Assembly (NCBI GenBank): GCA_963836915.1
Contig: CAWILH010000002.1
Coordinates: forward strand, 3,100,001 to 3,164,000
Reading direction: 5' to 3'
Source: Cryomorpha sp963836915
GTDB lineage: Bacteria; Bacteroidota; Bacteroidia; Flavobacteriales_D; Cryomorphaceae
DNA: 64,000 nucleotides
Shown here: positions 36,312 to 45,936 of the stretch, piece by piece
Layout: every line of letters begins with the position of its first letter
Numbering within the stretch: the stretch's first letter is position 1
Program-made: the position numbers and the translations under genes
Notes under the pieces: generated by a model
What the model saw: only the letters and a program-made list of their open reading frames with translations
Database searches by the model: none
What the model was told of the DNA's origin: nothing

Positions 36312-37142
36312 ATGAAAATTACTGCTGCTGACGTTAATAAACTGAGAAAGCAAACCGGAGCAGGAATGATGGATTGCAAGAATGCATTGGTTGAAGCCGA
36401 TGGAGATTTTGAGCAAGCCGTTGATGTGCTCCGAAAGAAAGGGCAAAAGGTAGCCGCAAAGCGCAGCGACCGCGACGCCAAAGAAGGGGTAGTTCTGGCT
36501 AAAACAAATAGTTCTGGAACGCATGGTGCTATCATGGTACTTAATTGCGAGACCGACTTTGTAGCTCAGAATGCCGATTTTATCACTTTCGCACAGAATA
36601 TCCTAGATACCGCAGTTGAGAAATCTGCGGCCGATCTAAGCGCATTAAAGGCTATGCCTTACCCGAACAGCTCGATGACTATTGAAGAGAAGATCACCGA
36701 GCAGACTGGCGTAATCGGAGAGAAAATTGATCTTTCCAGTTATGACACAGTAGATTCAGATAAGGTTGTGACGTACATCCACCCGGGCAATAAGCTTGCA
36801 TCTATGGTAGGACTTAATAAGAGTGGCAATTACGATGACCTAGGTCGTGATATCGCTATGCAGGTAGCAGCTATGGCTCCTGTAGCCCTTGATAAGGAAG
36901 GTGTACCGCAAGATGTCGTGGCGCGGGAAATAGAAGTGGGTAAAGATCAGGCGATCCAAGAAGGCAAGCCGGCCGAGATGGCAGAGAAGATCGCCATGGG
37001 GCGATTGAATAAGTTCTATCAAGAGAATACCTTGTTGAACCAGGCCTTTATCAAAGACAATAAAAAATCGATTAAGCAATACCTCGGAGATACCGAGAAA
37101 GGCCTTAGCGTGACAATGTTCAAGCGCTTTTCGCTGAGCTGA
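36312..37142 (+). CDS. tsf: Elongation factor Ts
   Basis: The nucleotide exchange factor for EF-Tu, 276 residues. It opens with the UBA-like start ITAADVNKLRKQTGAGMMDCKNALVEADGD. The core holds CETDFVAQN, the conserved TDFV element that contacts EF-Tu, and HPGNKLASMVGLN. It ends in KSIKQYLGDTEKGLSVTMFKRFSL. It is in an operon with rpsB and is followed by a terminator at 37161-37192. Confidence 0.98.
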   Translation: MKITAADVNKLRKQTGAGMMDCKNALVEADGDFEQAVDVLRKKGQKVAAKRSDRDAKEGVVLAKTNSSGTHGAIMVLNCETDFVAQNADFITFAQNILDTAVEKSAADLSALKAMPYPNSSMTIEEKITEQTGVIGEKIDLSSYDTVDSDKVVTYIHPGNKLASMVGLNKSGNYDDLGRDIAMQVAAMAPVALDKEGVPQDVVAREIEVGKDQAIQEGKPAEMAEKIAMGRLNKFYQENTLLNQAFIKDNKKSIKQYLGDTEKGLSVTMFKRFSLS

Positions 37143-37160
37143 GCTGCTAAAATTTCAAAT

Positions 37161-37192
37161 AAAGGAGAGACCAACGTTTCTCCTTTTTTTTT
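37161..37192 (+). terminator. Intrinsic terminator after tsf
   Basis: AAAGGAGA (37161-37168), a 10-nt loop, then TCTCCTTT (37179-37186) running into a T-tract. It lies 18 bp after the tsf stop. Confidence 0.85.
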
Positions 37193-37230
37193 GATAATTT
37201 TCACCGTTTTTAACCAGATATATTTTCCCT

Positions 37231-37938
37231 ATGAAGTACAAGCGCATATTACTAAAGCTGAGTGGAGAAGCCTTGATGGGCGAAAAGCAATTTGGGATAG
37301 ACAATAACCGGCTCGCTCAGTATGCGGCAGAAGTGCAGGACATACATGATATGGGGGTCGAGATAGCAATCGTAATAGGCGGGGGGAATATATTCAGGGG
37401 ATTGCAAGCGGCAGAAGGGGGCATGGAGCGCACGCAGGGAGATTATATGGGGATGCTGGCCACGGTGATAAATGGTATGGCCTTGCAATCTGCACTCGAA
37501 GTGCTCAATTTAAAGACCCGCCTGATGTCGGCCATAAAGATGGAGCAGATTGCAGAGTCTTTTATTCGCCGCAGGGCGGTAAGGCATTTGGAGAAGGGAA
37601 GGGTGGTGATCTTTGGCGCTGGCACCGGAAATCCATATTTCACTACTGATAGCGCTGCGGCACTTCGGGCCATTGAGATCGAAGCCGACGTGATCTTAAA
37701 AGGGACCCGGGTAGATGGTATTTACTCTGCCGATCCAGAGAAAGATGAAAATGCTACCCGCTATAAGACGATTACCTTCGACGAAGTATACCAAAAAGGC
37801 TTGAACGTAATGGATCTTACGGCTTTTACCCTTTGCAATGAAAACAAATTGCCCATTATAGTCTTTGATATGAATGCTCCCGGCAATTTAAAACGGGTCG
37901 TGAAAGGAGAGCCCGTAGGTACTTTGGTTAATTTTTGA
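37231..37938 (+). CDS. pyrH: Uridylate kinase (UMP kinase)
   Basis: Phosphorylates UMP to UDP. A 235-residue amino-acid-kinase fold. Motifs are KRILLKLSGEALMG at the start, AIVIGGGNIFRG, GDYMGMLATVINGMALQSALE and the ATP-binding region FGAGTGNPYFTTDSAAALRA. It follows the rpsB-tsf terminator and precedes frr after a 241-bp gap (37939-38179) in which I see no gene. Confidence 0.98.
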   Translation: MKYKRILLKLSGEALMGEKQFGIDNNRLAQYAAEVQDIHDMGVEIAIVIGGGNIFRGLQAAEGGMERTQGDYMGMLATVINGMALQSALEVLNLKTRLMSAIKMEQIAESFIRRRAVRHLEKGRVVIFGAGTGNPYFTTDSAAALRAIEIEADVILKGTRVDGIYSADPEKDENATRYKTITFDEVYQKGLNVMDLTAFTLCNENKLPIIVFDMNAPGNLKRVVKGEPVGTLVNF

Positions 37939-38179
37939 TCTTCATAGAATGGCCGGAGCGCTCGAATAAACGTATTCCTGCGGAAGTTTGAAATTTGGTT
38001 TGGTACCAAAGTCCGTCACGTCGAGTGGGCTGTAGCCTTAGAGATTCTCAGGTGCACAGCACCATAGGTTCAATATGCTTGCAGACTGCATCGAGACGTA
38101 GTAGAACAGCTATTTAAACGCCTCGAAATAGCCAAGTTTGACCAACCGCAGAACAATTAAGTAAATAAAATTTAAAAGA

Positions 38180-38743
38180 ATGAGTGAAGAATTAGACTTT
38201 ATAAAGGCCGAAACGGAAGAGGCCATGAAAAAATCGATGAGCCATCTTGAAGATGAACTTTTAAAAATACGCGCTGGAAAGGCCACCCCAAATATGTTGG
38301 ACGGTGTGATGGTGGAGTATTACGGCAGCATGACGCCGCTCTCGCGCGTAGCCAATGTGAATACTCCCGATGCAAAGACACTCCGCATCCAGCCTTGGGA
38401 GAAAGGACTTCTCGATGCCATAGGCAAGGCAATCACCTATGCCAATCTCGGTCTCAACCCGCAGAATAATGGGGAAGTAGTCATCATCGCCGTGCCGCCC
38501 CTTACCGAAGAGCGCCGCCGCGACCTGGTCAAAAAAGCGCGAGCCGAAGCGGAACATGCAAAAGTTGGGATTAGAAATGCCCGCAAAGAAGCCAACGACG
38601 AAATAAAAAAACTCCAAAAAGACGGTTTGAGCGAAGACCTGGCCAAAGATGCCGAAGCAGAAATTCAGAAGCTCACCGATAACTACAATCAGAAGGCCGA
38701 TGGTGAAGTAGATCGGAAAGAGAAAGATATCATGACCATATAG
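38180..38743 (+). CDS. frr: Ribosome recycling factor
   Basis: A 187-residue factor that, with EF-G, splits the post-termination ribosome. Characteristic segments are KIRAGKATPNMLDGVMVEYYGSMTPL, LRIQPWEKGLLDAIGKAI and PPLTEERRRDLVKKARAEAEHAKVGIRNARKEAN. The order rpsB-tsf-pyrH-frr is the conserved arrangement. Confidence 0.98.
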   Translation: MSEELDFIKAETEEAMKKSMSHLEDELLKIRAGKATPNMLDGVMVEYYGSMTPLSRVANVNTPDAKTLRIQPWEKGLLDAIGKAITYANLGLNPQNNGEVVIIAVPPLTEERRRDLVKKARAEAEHAKVGIRNARKEANDEIKKLQKDGLSEDLAKDAEAEIQKLTDNYNQKADGEVDRKEKDIMTI

Positions 38744-38796
38744 ATAAACCGCACCAGCGTACTTTCGACTTACTACCCTATTTCTCTTTACGTATC

Positions 38797-39372
38797 ATGG
38801 CCGACGTCCTTATTGTTGATTCTTATGATTCGTTCACCTTCAATTTGGTGCATGCCGTAGAAGCTATTCTCGATCGGGATGTCGATGTTTATCGTCCGCA
38901 TTCCGTCACTCCTCACCAACTTGATAGCTACACACAGATTATCTTTTCTCCCGGCGCAGGATTGCCTTCCGAAGTGCCCAACCTGCTCACTCTGGTCGAA
39001 GCCGCAATGGCTGCTGAAAAGAAAATTCTCGGTGTGTGCTTAGGACATCAAGCATTGGCTGTGGCCGGTGGCGCAGGACTCAAAAACCTTGATCGCGTGC
39101 ATCATGGTGTATCGCACGAAATAAAACGCACCGAAGCGGCATCCCGACTTTTCAAAGATTTCAATACCCCATTTATGGCTGGCCGTTACCACTCTTGGGT
39201 GGTAGATTACAACGCCCTTCCCGATGAATGGGTCATCAGCCTGCGCGATCAAGCCGGTGAGATTATGGGTATGGAACACCGGGAGAAGCCGTTTTACGGA
39301 ATCCAATTTCACCCTGAGAGTGTGCTTACGCCAAATGGGCGTGCGGTGATCCGGGCGTTTTTGGATTTGTGA
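38797..39372 (+). CDS. Glutamine amidotransferase, anthranilate/aminodeoxychorismate synthase component II
   Basis: A 191-residue class I glutamine amidotransferase. The catalytic cysteine is in ILGVCLGHQALA, the His-Glu pair in YGIQFHPESVLT, and the family opening is VDSYDSFTFNLVHAVE. It supplies ammonia to a chorismate-converting partner (TrpE or PabB). No partner gene lies here, so PabA versus TrpG cannot be decided. The isolated location favours PabA for folate synthesis. The region to 39713 holds no gene. Confidence 0.9.
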   Translation: MADVLIVDSYDSFTFNLVHAVEAILDRDVDVYRPHSVTPHQLDSYTQIIFSPGAGLPSEVPNLLTLVEAAMAAEKKILGVCLGHQALAVAGGAGLKNLDRVHHGVSHEIKRTEAASRLFKDFNTPFMAGRYHSWVVDYNALPDEWVISLRDQAGEIMGMEHREKPFYGIQFHPESVLTPNGRAVIRAFLDL

Positions 39373-39713
39373 AAACTGCAAGGAAACAACTAAGCACGAT
39401 TCATGTCCTGTGAGCCATTCTCCGCCTATTGATGTCACCTGATTTCTTTATTTTTTCGGTTATAGATCATTGGTTTTAAGGCAGCTTTCGGAGTTCTATA
39501 CTCGCTTTCAATCAAACTTGATGGATGATTGTTGATTTTTAAGTCCAAACACTATGTTCCAAGAGCTAAGTTTGCACGCATAATTTGAATAAATTTAAAA
39601 TCCACGTTTTTTGTTCAATTTCGAATTCTTTACCACCTGGGAGTGCATCCACCTTGTCCTAAGTGCAAGCGTCCTTGCGGCTTCACTATTTGCTTTCCAT
39701 TATAAACGCGAAA

Positions 39714-39817
39714 AGCTGGCACGCTTCGATCTCAATGGCCTGGCCACCGGTATCTACGTCTTGGTATTTTTTAACCAAGGCCAGCGTATGGCGCAGCAGG
39801 TGATCATCAAAGAATAG
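39714..39817 (+). pseudogene. Remnant 3' end of a T9SS surface protein
   Basis: About 104 bp that match, nearly base for base, the last codons of the gene at 41702-42880 (LARFDLNGLATGIYVLVFFN...). The same terminator hairpin follows. The upstream sequence is unrelated, so this is the leftover tail of an extra copy in the tandem array 39714-44739. A frame can be drawn back to 39611, but it has no signal peptide and the junction is abrupt. Confidence 0.8.
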
Positions 39818-39821
39818 CATC

Positions 39822-39856
39822 AAAGCCCCCCTTTAAGGCAACTTAAAGGGGGGTTT
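39822..39856 (+). terminator. Terminator hairpin after the B-gene remnant
   Basis: AAAGCCCCCCTTTAAG, loop GCAA, CTTAAAGGGGGGTTT. A 16-bp stem lacking one C in the right arm compared with its duplicate at 42885-42920. Confidence 0.7.
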
Positions 39857-39880
39857 ATTCATCATCAACACCAGAAGCAC

Positions 39881-41674
39881 ATGAAAAAAAATATATACAT
39901 CGCCATAGCCTTGATGGCAGTAAGTCTGGGCGTACATTCCCAAGACCCGCTCGACCCCGGATGGCTCTGGGCAGAGCGGGGTGGGAGCAGTTCAGGTTTA
40001 TCGGGTAACGCTGATTACAAAATGGAGCGCGTCACAGCAATCGCGGTGGACACAGAAAACAATTATTATTATTTGGCAGAAGTCGGTGGCTTCAGTTTCA
40101 CGTTCGGGGAAATGGAGTTTGACACTTACAATGATTTCGCTGACAGCAGGGATGTGTTTATCCTTTCTACGGACGAAAATGGAAACTTCCGTTGGAGCAA
40201 GACCATTGGAGGGGGCTGGGATGAACGCGGTGCCGTTTCCATCGGAGTGGATGGAAGCAATGCGGTTTACGTAAGCGGGTCGGCCCTTAATGTTGAAGGA
40301 AACACACCCGTTCACTTCGATACCGATTCAGTGATGCCAGAAGGTTCCAACACGGTACCTGGACCGAACAATAAAAGGGCTTTTCTGATAAAGTACGATA
40401 GCCAAGGCAATTTCCAATGGTTGCAGCAGCCCGACGGAAACGACGCCCCTTTTGCGGGAAGCGCAACGATCTTAAAAACCATTGTAGAATCCAATGGCAC
40501 TACACATAGTTTGATGTCCTTCAGTGCTGGAAACCATCTGGGCGGACAATTGACAGTGGCACCCGATTCAAGCAAAGCGGCCATAGTCAAGTATGCCGCA
40601 AACGGTGAGCTGCTCAGCTTTATCACTTTTGATATGAACCCCAAGGCGACCTTGCCCTACAATTACCTTCTGGCCTACGACGCCAACTTGGACCGTTATT
40701 ACATCGGGGACACCTACCGCATTACCCCCGATCCGGAAAACCCGTTGAGCATAAATGGATTTGGAGCAGAAACGGTAGAGAAGGCGTTTTACATCGCCGC
40801 CATCAATAATCAGGGGGACATAATTTGGTACCAAGAGAACCAAAATCTGGGCAGCGGGATGACCGGTGACCTGCAACTGGACGGTAACGGTAATATTTAT
40901 TTCTCTGGGTGGTCATCAGCTAATGTTGGAGCGGACAATTTTGCGGGTCATGTGTTTGATCCAATGGGAACTGGTTCAGGAAAACAAGATCCCTTTTTGT
41001 TCAAATTGGATCCTGAAGGCAACTTGCTCTGGGGTACAAATGCCGACCTTTACTCTCCCTTCAACGGCCAGAGCATCGTGGTAGCTGGCAACAACGTCTA
41101 CCTCGGCCTAGGTATGGTAAACAATACTTGGGACAGCCTAGAAATCCCGGGGCCGGTATTACAAGGCCTCGTCCCCGACATACAGATCATCCGCTTTGAT
41201 GCCGAGACCGGCACCGCACAGGAAGTGATCCACAACAATGCCATCACCCCGACCCGCGATGCGATCATGGCCATGGCCATGGACGGCAATGGCGACCTTA
41301 TCGTGGGCGGCTACTTTGGCAGCACGCTCTTCGGCGGCACCGACCTACAGCTCACCGACAGCGGCACCGACAGCGATTTCTTCATCGCCAAGTACAGCCC
41401 GCAGGGCACCGGCGTGGGCGGTATAGCGGGGCAAAGCATCCAAGACCTGCACATCTACCCCAACCCAAGCACGGGCATGCTCTACCTGCAGGGCGGGCTC
41501 ACCCAGCGGGGCAGCCCGATCGTCTACAGTCTTTTTGACCTACAGGGCAGGACGATAGAACAAGGCCAAGTGCTGGGCAACCAGATAGACCTGACGGGGA
41601 CAGAAGCCGGGGTGTTTTTGCTGCGCGTGAGCAGTGGCGGCAGGGAGATGGTTTTTAAGGTGGTGAGGGAGTAG
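39881..41674 (+). CDS. T9SS-exported surface protein A1 (SBBP-like repeats)
   Basis: A 597-residue secreted protein with a signal peptide (MKKNIYIAIALMAVSLGVHS). It has repeated beta-propeller-like blades of the type VDTENNYYYLAEVGG, STDENGNFRWSKTIGGGWDERGAVSIGVD and KYDSQGNFQWLQQPDGND, similar to SBBP/NHL-like repeats. The C-terminus is a T9SS type A tail (DLHIYPNPSTGMLYLQGG...VFLLRVSSGGREMVFKVVRE). Function is unknown, perhaps adhesion or surface display. Codons about 299-421 differ strongly from the paralog A2, while the flanks are nearly identical at the base level. It is preceded by a shared hairpin terminator at 39822-39856. Confidence 0.88.
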   Translation: MKKNIYIAIALMAVSLGVHSQDPLDPGWLWAERGGSSSGLSGNADYKMERVTAIAVDTENNYYYLAEVGGFSFTFGEMEFDTYNDFADSRDVFILSTDENGNFRWSKTIGGGWDERGAVSIGVDGSNAVYVSGSALNVEGNTPVHFDTDSVMPEGSNTVPGPNNKRAFLIKYDSQGNFQWLQQPDGNDAPFAGSATILKTIVESNGTTHSLMSFSAGNHLGGQLTVAPDSSKAAIVKYAANGELLSFITFDMNPKATLPYNYLLAYDANLDRYYIGDTYRITPDPENPLSINGFGAETVEKAFYIAAINNQGDIIWYQENQNLGSGMTGDLQLDGNGNIYFSGWSSANVGADNFAGHVFDPMGTGSGKQDPFLFKLDPEGNLLWGTNADLYSPFNGQSIVVAGNNVYLGLGMVNNTWDSLEIPGPVLQGLVPDIQIIRFDAETGTAQEVIHNNAITPTRDAIMAMAMDGNGDLIVGGYFGSTLFGGTDLQLTDSGTDSDFFIAKYSPQGTGVGGIAGQSIQDLHIYPNPSTGMLYLQGGLTQRGSPIVYSLFDLQGRTIEQGQVLGNQIDLTGTEAGVFLLRVSSGGREMVFKVVRE

Positions 41675-41701
41675 GTTTTTGGCCATAGATGAAAATGGAA
41701 C

Positions 41702-42880
41702 TTGAAAGGCTTGATTCATTGTGAAAACTGTAAATTGGACTTTCCAAATCAACTGAAAAATATGATCCCAGCTTATATGACCGCCACCGGCAACCAACCC
41801 GGCACCTATACCTGGAGCAATGGCATGTCGGGTACGACCATCAACGTAGACCACGGCGGTGCATACCGCGTGCGCTTCCAGCCCGAAGGGGCCGATTGCG
41901 AAGCCATCGCCTACTTCACCGCACCCAAGTCGCCCGACGAGTTTACTTGGATATTCCCGACCGGCTGTTTTGAATTCTGTCAATCACATTATCCCCCGGT
42001 CATCATTGGCCCACTGCCCCCGTTTACGGGCGGCTATGCCTATGAGATCAATAATAATAACCTTATGAACGGTACTGGGGTAGTGCCCGAGCTACCTTTG
42101 ATCGGGGTTCAGCAGGGTGCACTGGACCTATCGCTTGACAATGGCTATTGCAGTACCACCACCGGTGTGCTCGATTTTGCCGAACTTACCAATTGTGAGC
42201 CCTGTCAGGATGTAGAAGTAAAGCCATCCAAGTTCATACCCATGGATGATGGCACCGGTTTTATCTATTATCAGGTCTCCGACGGTGGGCTGTTCAATCC
42301 ATACGGCATCCCTATCACCATTACGCTATCATCGCCTGACGGCACCTTCAGCCCGGCTGCCTTCACCCTGCCCCCGGTGAGCGGGATACAGTTTGGGATC
42401 GACCCGATTGATTTCATTCCTTTCAATCCCATCGTAGGAAACATAACGGTAGAGTACGATGTGACCGGCAATGCGGGCAATGGGATCACCATTTTATGCC
42501 AGGGCTTCCTGTCCATCAATATCCTTGGCCAGAGGCCTATGAACGGGATAAGCGAAGGCGGCGGCGACCGAGGTCTTTCGGGGATCAGCGCCCAGGAAAG
42601 ATCAACGAAGGCCGACCCCTACGGCCTCACCATGACCGTGATGCCCAACCCCGCCACCACCGGGGCGTCGGTACGGTACCTGGTAGAAAATATCCCGGAT
42701 TATGAGAGCGGGATTATCCGGATGTACAGCCTGAATGGCACCTTGGTGGGATCGCAAAAAGTGATGGGCAGCACTGGGCTGGCACGCTTCGATCTCAATG
42801 GCCTGGCCACCGGTACCTACGTCTTGGTATTTTTTAACCAAGGCCAGCGTATGGCGCAGCAGGTGATCATCAAAGAATAG
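41702..42880 (+). pseudogene. 5'-truncated T9SS surface protein B
   Basis: An open frame of 392 codons that starts without a signal peptide, directly inside a domain: TWSNGMSGTTINVDHGGAYRVRF and then cysteine-bearing segments (DCEAIAYF, GCFEFCQSH, YCSTTTGV, NCEPCQDVEV), the style of large Bacteroidota PKD/Ig-repeat proteins. It ends in a T9SS type A tail (MTVMPNPATTGASVRYLVE...QQVIIKE). It lies 27 bp after A1. The missing export signal and abrupt start suggest a remnant of a longer gene cut off by the tandem duplication. An alternative is that it is an expressed cytoplasmic leftover without function. Confidence 0.7.
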
Positions 42881-42884
42881 CATC

Positions 42885-42920
42885 AAAGCCCCCCTTTAAG
42901 GCAACTTAAAGGGGGGCTTT
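42885..42920 (+). terminator. Terminator hairpin after gene B
   Basis: AAAGCCCCCCTTTAAG (42885-42900), loop GCAA, CTTAAAGGGGGGCTTT (42905-42920): a perfect 16-bp stem ending in T's. Duplicate of the hairpin at 39822-39856. Confidence 0.88.
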
Positions 42921-42944
42921 ATTCATCATTAACATCAGAAGCAC

Positions 42945-44739
42945 ATGAAAAAAAATATATACATCGCCATAGCCTTGATGGCAGTAAGTCTGGGCGTACA
43001 TTCCCAAGACCCGCTCGATCCCGGATGGCTCTGGGCAGAGCGGGGGGGAGCAGTGCTGGTTTATCGGGTAACGCTGATTATAAAATGGAGCGCGTCACGG
43101 CAGTAGCGGTGGACACAGAAAACAATTATTATTATTTGGCAGAAGTCGGTGGCTTCAGTTTCACGTTCGGGGAAATGGAGTTTGACACTTACAATGATTT
43201 CGCTGACAGCAGGGATGTGTTTATCCTTTCTACGGACGAAAATGGAAACTTCCGTTGGAGCAAGACCATTGGAGGGGGCTGGGATGAACGCGGTGCCGTT
43301 TCCATCGGAGTGGATGGAAGCAATGCGGTTTACGTAAGCGGGTCGGCCCTTAATGTTGAAGGAAACACACCCGTTCACTTCGATACCGATTCAGTGATGC
43401 CAGAAGGTTCCAACACGGTACTGGCACCAACAATAAAAGGGCTTTTCTGATAAAGTACGATAGCCAAGGCAATTTCCAATGGTTGCGGCAGCCCGACGGA
43501 AACGACGCCCCTTTTGCGGGAAGCGCAACGATCTTAAAAACCATTGTAGAATCCAATGGCACTACACATAGTTTGATGTCCTTCAGTGCTGGAAACCATC
43601 TTGGCGGACAATTGACAGTGGCGCCCGATTCGAGCAAAGCGGCCATACTCAAGTATGCCGCGAACGGCGACCTGCTCAGCTTTACCACTTTTGATATGAA
43701 CCCAAGGGCGACCTTGCCCTATAATTACCTTTTGGCCTACGATGCCAACTTGGACCGTTATTACATCGGGGACACCTACCGCATTACCCCCGATCCGGAA
43801 AACCCGTTGAGCATAAATGGATTTGGGGCAGAAACGGTTGATAAGGGTTTCTATCTGGCCGCAATAGATGGCGAAGGGGAAGTGATCTGGTATCAAGAAA
43901 ACCAAAAAATTGGAAGCGGGAGAACGGGAGACCTTCAGCTTGATGCCGCCGGAAACATTTATTTTGCAGGTTGGTTGAACATATTTATAGAACCTGACAG
44001 CTTTGCAGGATATGTTTTTGAAACCCCACCGGACGAGCTTTCCTTGGCTGCCCCTTTTTTGATCAAGCTTGATCCCAATGGCAATCTGATTTGGGGCACC
44101 AATCCCAATTCCTACTCCCCCTTTCCTGGCCAGAGCATCGTGATAGACAGCAACAATGTCTATTTGGGTCTTGGCGGTTTGGACAATGTCTGGCCAGATG
44201 GGCTTTTTATCCCGGGGCCGGTATTACAAGGCCTCGTCCCCGACATACAGATCATCCGCTTTGATGCCGAGACCGGCACCGCACAGGAAGTGATCCACAA
44301 CAATGCCATCACCCCGACCCGCGATGCGATCATGGCCATGGCCATGGACGGCAATGGCGACCTTATCGTGGGCGGCTACTTTGGCAGCACGCTCTTCGGC
44401 GGCACCGACCTACAGCTCACCGACAGCGGCACCGACAGCGATTTCTTCATCGCCAAGTACAGCCCGCAGGGCACCGGCGTGGGCGGTATAGCGGGGCAAA
44501 GCATACAAGACCTGCACATCTACCCCAACCCGAGCACGGGCAACATCTACCTGCAGGGCGGGCTCACCCAATCGGGCAGCCCGATCGTCTACAGTCTTTT
44601 TGACCTACAGGGCAGGACGATAGAACAAGGCCAAGTGCTGGGCAACCAGATAGACCTGGCGGGGACAGAAGCCGGGGTGTTTTTGCTCAAGGTGAGCAGT
44701 GGCGGCAGGGAGATAGTGTTTAAGGTGGTGAGGGAGTGA
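42945..44739 (+). pseudogene. T9SS surface protein A2, frameshifted paralog of A1
   Basis: The gene begins like A1 (ATG 42945, same signal peptide) but breaks frame twice. One base is missing in the G7 tract at 43042-43048 compared with A1 (GGGGTGGG), and one more is missing near 43420-43430 (TACTGGCACC against TACCTGGACCG). After both corrections the protein is 598 residues, one more than A1. The block 43839-44210 is strongly diverged from A1 while the rest is close to identical. The last 418 codons (from 43483) remain open and end in a T9SS type A tail. It is either a decayed duplicate or an intact gene with sequence errors. Confidence 0.8.
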
Positions 44740-44805
44740 GAAGCTATCATTACGGTGCAGGCGCCGTAAATGGCGCTTCCTTCGCCCATATTTATCTGCT
44801 CTTCA

Positions 44806-45867
44806 TCAAGCCCAAACCTTCGTTCCTTCCGAGCAGTTCTTGCAAATGTCTATCTCGCCGCGCGATATCAAAAGGCTCTGTCTGAAATTTCGGTATCGCT
44901 CCCCGTGCCATATTTCCCGAAAGGTAATGCCCTCAAGTATTCCCAGTTGATGCGTCGCATCCTTATCAAAACAACAAGGCACGATCTTGCCATCCCAGGT
45001 CACTACACAAGAATGCCACATCTTCCAGCATTGGTTGAGCAATTTGTTCTTTATGCGCCATTTGCCATCGACCCCTTCTGTGTAACGGGCGTATTTTTCA
45101 ATCGTGGGTATCAAGGGATTTCCATCTTCAAACTCATAGACCTGTGCAGTTTTGAAGAGTACGCCATCTACGCCTAGCTCGTCACCAAGTGCTTTTACAT
45201 CAGGTATTTGATGCTCATTGGGCTTGACCACCAGAAACTGGAAATAGACCAACGGCCATTGCGATTTACTCCGTTCCCTGGCTTCTAGAATATGCTTGGT
45301 GCCGCGTATCACCTTCTCAAGCTTTCCCTTTTTTCGGTATTGCTCATAGACTTCTTGCGTGGTACCATCTATCGAGATGATCAATTTATTGAGACCGCTG
45401 GCCACTATCAGCTCAGCCATGCCCGAATTTATAAAATGGGCATTGGTGCTGGTCACGCTGAATATTCCGCGCTTGGAAGCAGCACGGATCAGACCGATCA
45501 TATTGGGATGTATAAATGGCTCTCCTTGAAAGTAGAAGGTGATATATTGAAGGTAGCTTCCCACTTCATCGAGCAGGCCATCGAGCAGGGCAGGTTGCAA
45601 ATTTCCAGTGGGGCGGGTGAAGTTTTTGAGTCCGCTGGGACATTCGGGGCAACCCAGATTACAGGCTGTGGTGGGCTCTATAGAGATCGAAACGGGCATT
45701 GCCCATTGTAAAGGCCGCTTTGCAAAACGCGAAAAATGATAGCCTGCCCAAAGTGCAAGAAGGTTGCCCAACCGCTTGGCGCTAAGGTGCTTTAAGTAAT
45801 ACAGGGCTTGCTTAAGATCTCCAGTTCTCACCATGCGAAGGTAAGCGTATAAGCCGGAAACACGCAT
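44806..45867 (-). CDS. Radical SAM / SPASM domain protein
   Basis: A radical-SAM enzyme of about 353 residues. The [4Fe-4S]-SAM motif Cx3Cx2C is in TTACNLGCPECPSGLKNF. The C-terminal SPASM-type region has cysteines in NQCWKMWHSCVVTWDGKIVPCCFDK and ICKNCSEGTKVW for auxiliary clusters. Such proteins modify peptides or small molecules, but no obvious precursor peptide lies nearby. The start is set at ATG 45867, because the GTG at 45936 would abut the start of the divergent MMPL gene and leave no room for promoters. The N-terminus is therefore uncertain. Confidence 0.85.
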   Translation of the reverse strand: MRVSGLYAYLRMVRTGDLKQALYYLKHLSAKRLGNLLALWAGYHFSRFAKRPLQWAMPVSISIEPTTACNLGCPECPSGLKNFTRPTGNLQPALLDGLLDEVGSYLQYITFYFQGEPFIHPNMIGLIRAASKRGIFSVTSTNAHFINSGMAELIVASGLNKLIISIDGTTQEVYEQYRKKGKLEKVIRGTKHILEARERSKSQWPLVYFQFLVVKPNEHQIPDVKALGDELGVDGVLFKTAQVYEFEDGNPLIPTIEKYARYTEGVDGKWRIKNKLLNQCWKMWHSCVVTWDGKIVPCCFDKDATHQLGILEGITFREIWHGERYRNFRQSLLISRGEIDICKNCSEGTKVWA

Positions 45868-45902
45868 AAGCTCCGATAGTCCCCAAGATTCTATTTCTAT
45901 AT

Positions 45903-45910
45903 TATATTTG
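45903..45910 (+). promoter_or_regulatory. Promoter -7 element of the MMPL gene
   Basis: TATATTTG, an exact TAnnTTTG match, 26 bp upstream of the ATG at 45937, in the divergent gap created when the radical SAM gene is started at 45867. Confidence 0.5.
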
Positions 45911-45936
45911 TGACCTTTACGCCGTACTAAGAGCAC

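Larger units (their letters stand above)
39714..44739 (+). repeat. Tandem duplication (about 3.06-kb unit) of two T9SS protein genes
   Basis: The order is B-fragment (39714-39817), A1 (39881-41674), B (41702-42880), A2 (42945-44739). The B tail, the intergenic terminator and most of A recur at an offset of about 3063 bp. The repeats are nearly identical except for a divergent block inside A. This shows a tandem duplication followed by loss of most of the first B copy. Confidence 0.88.

Noticed and set aside
37939..38179. Small RNA gene between pyrH and frr
   Set aside because: I see no promoter motif, strong hairpin or terminator in this gap.
39611..39817. 68-residue membrane-anchored protein
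   Set aside because: The second half is a copy of the tail of the gene at 41702-42880 and the first half is unrelated random-looking sequence, so it is a remnant.
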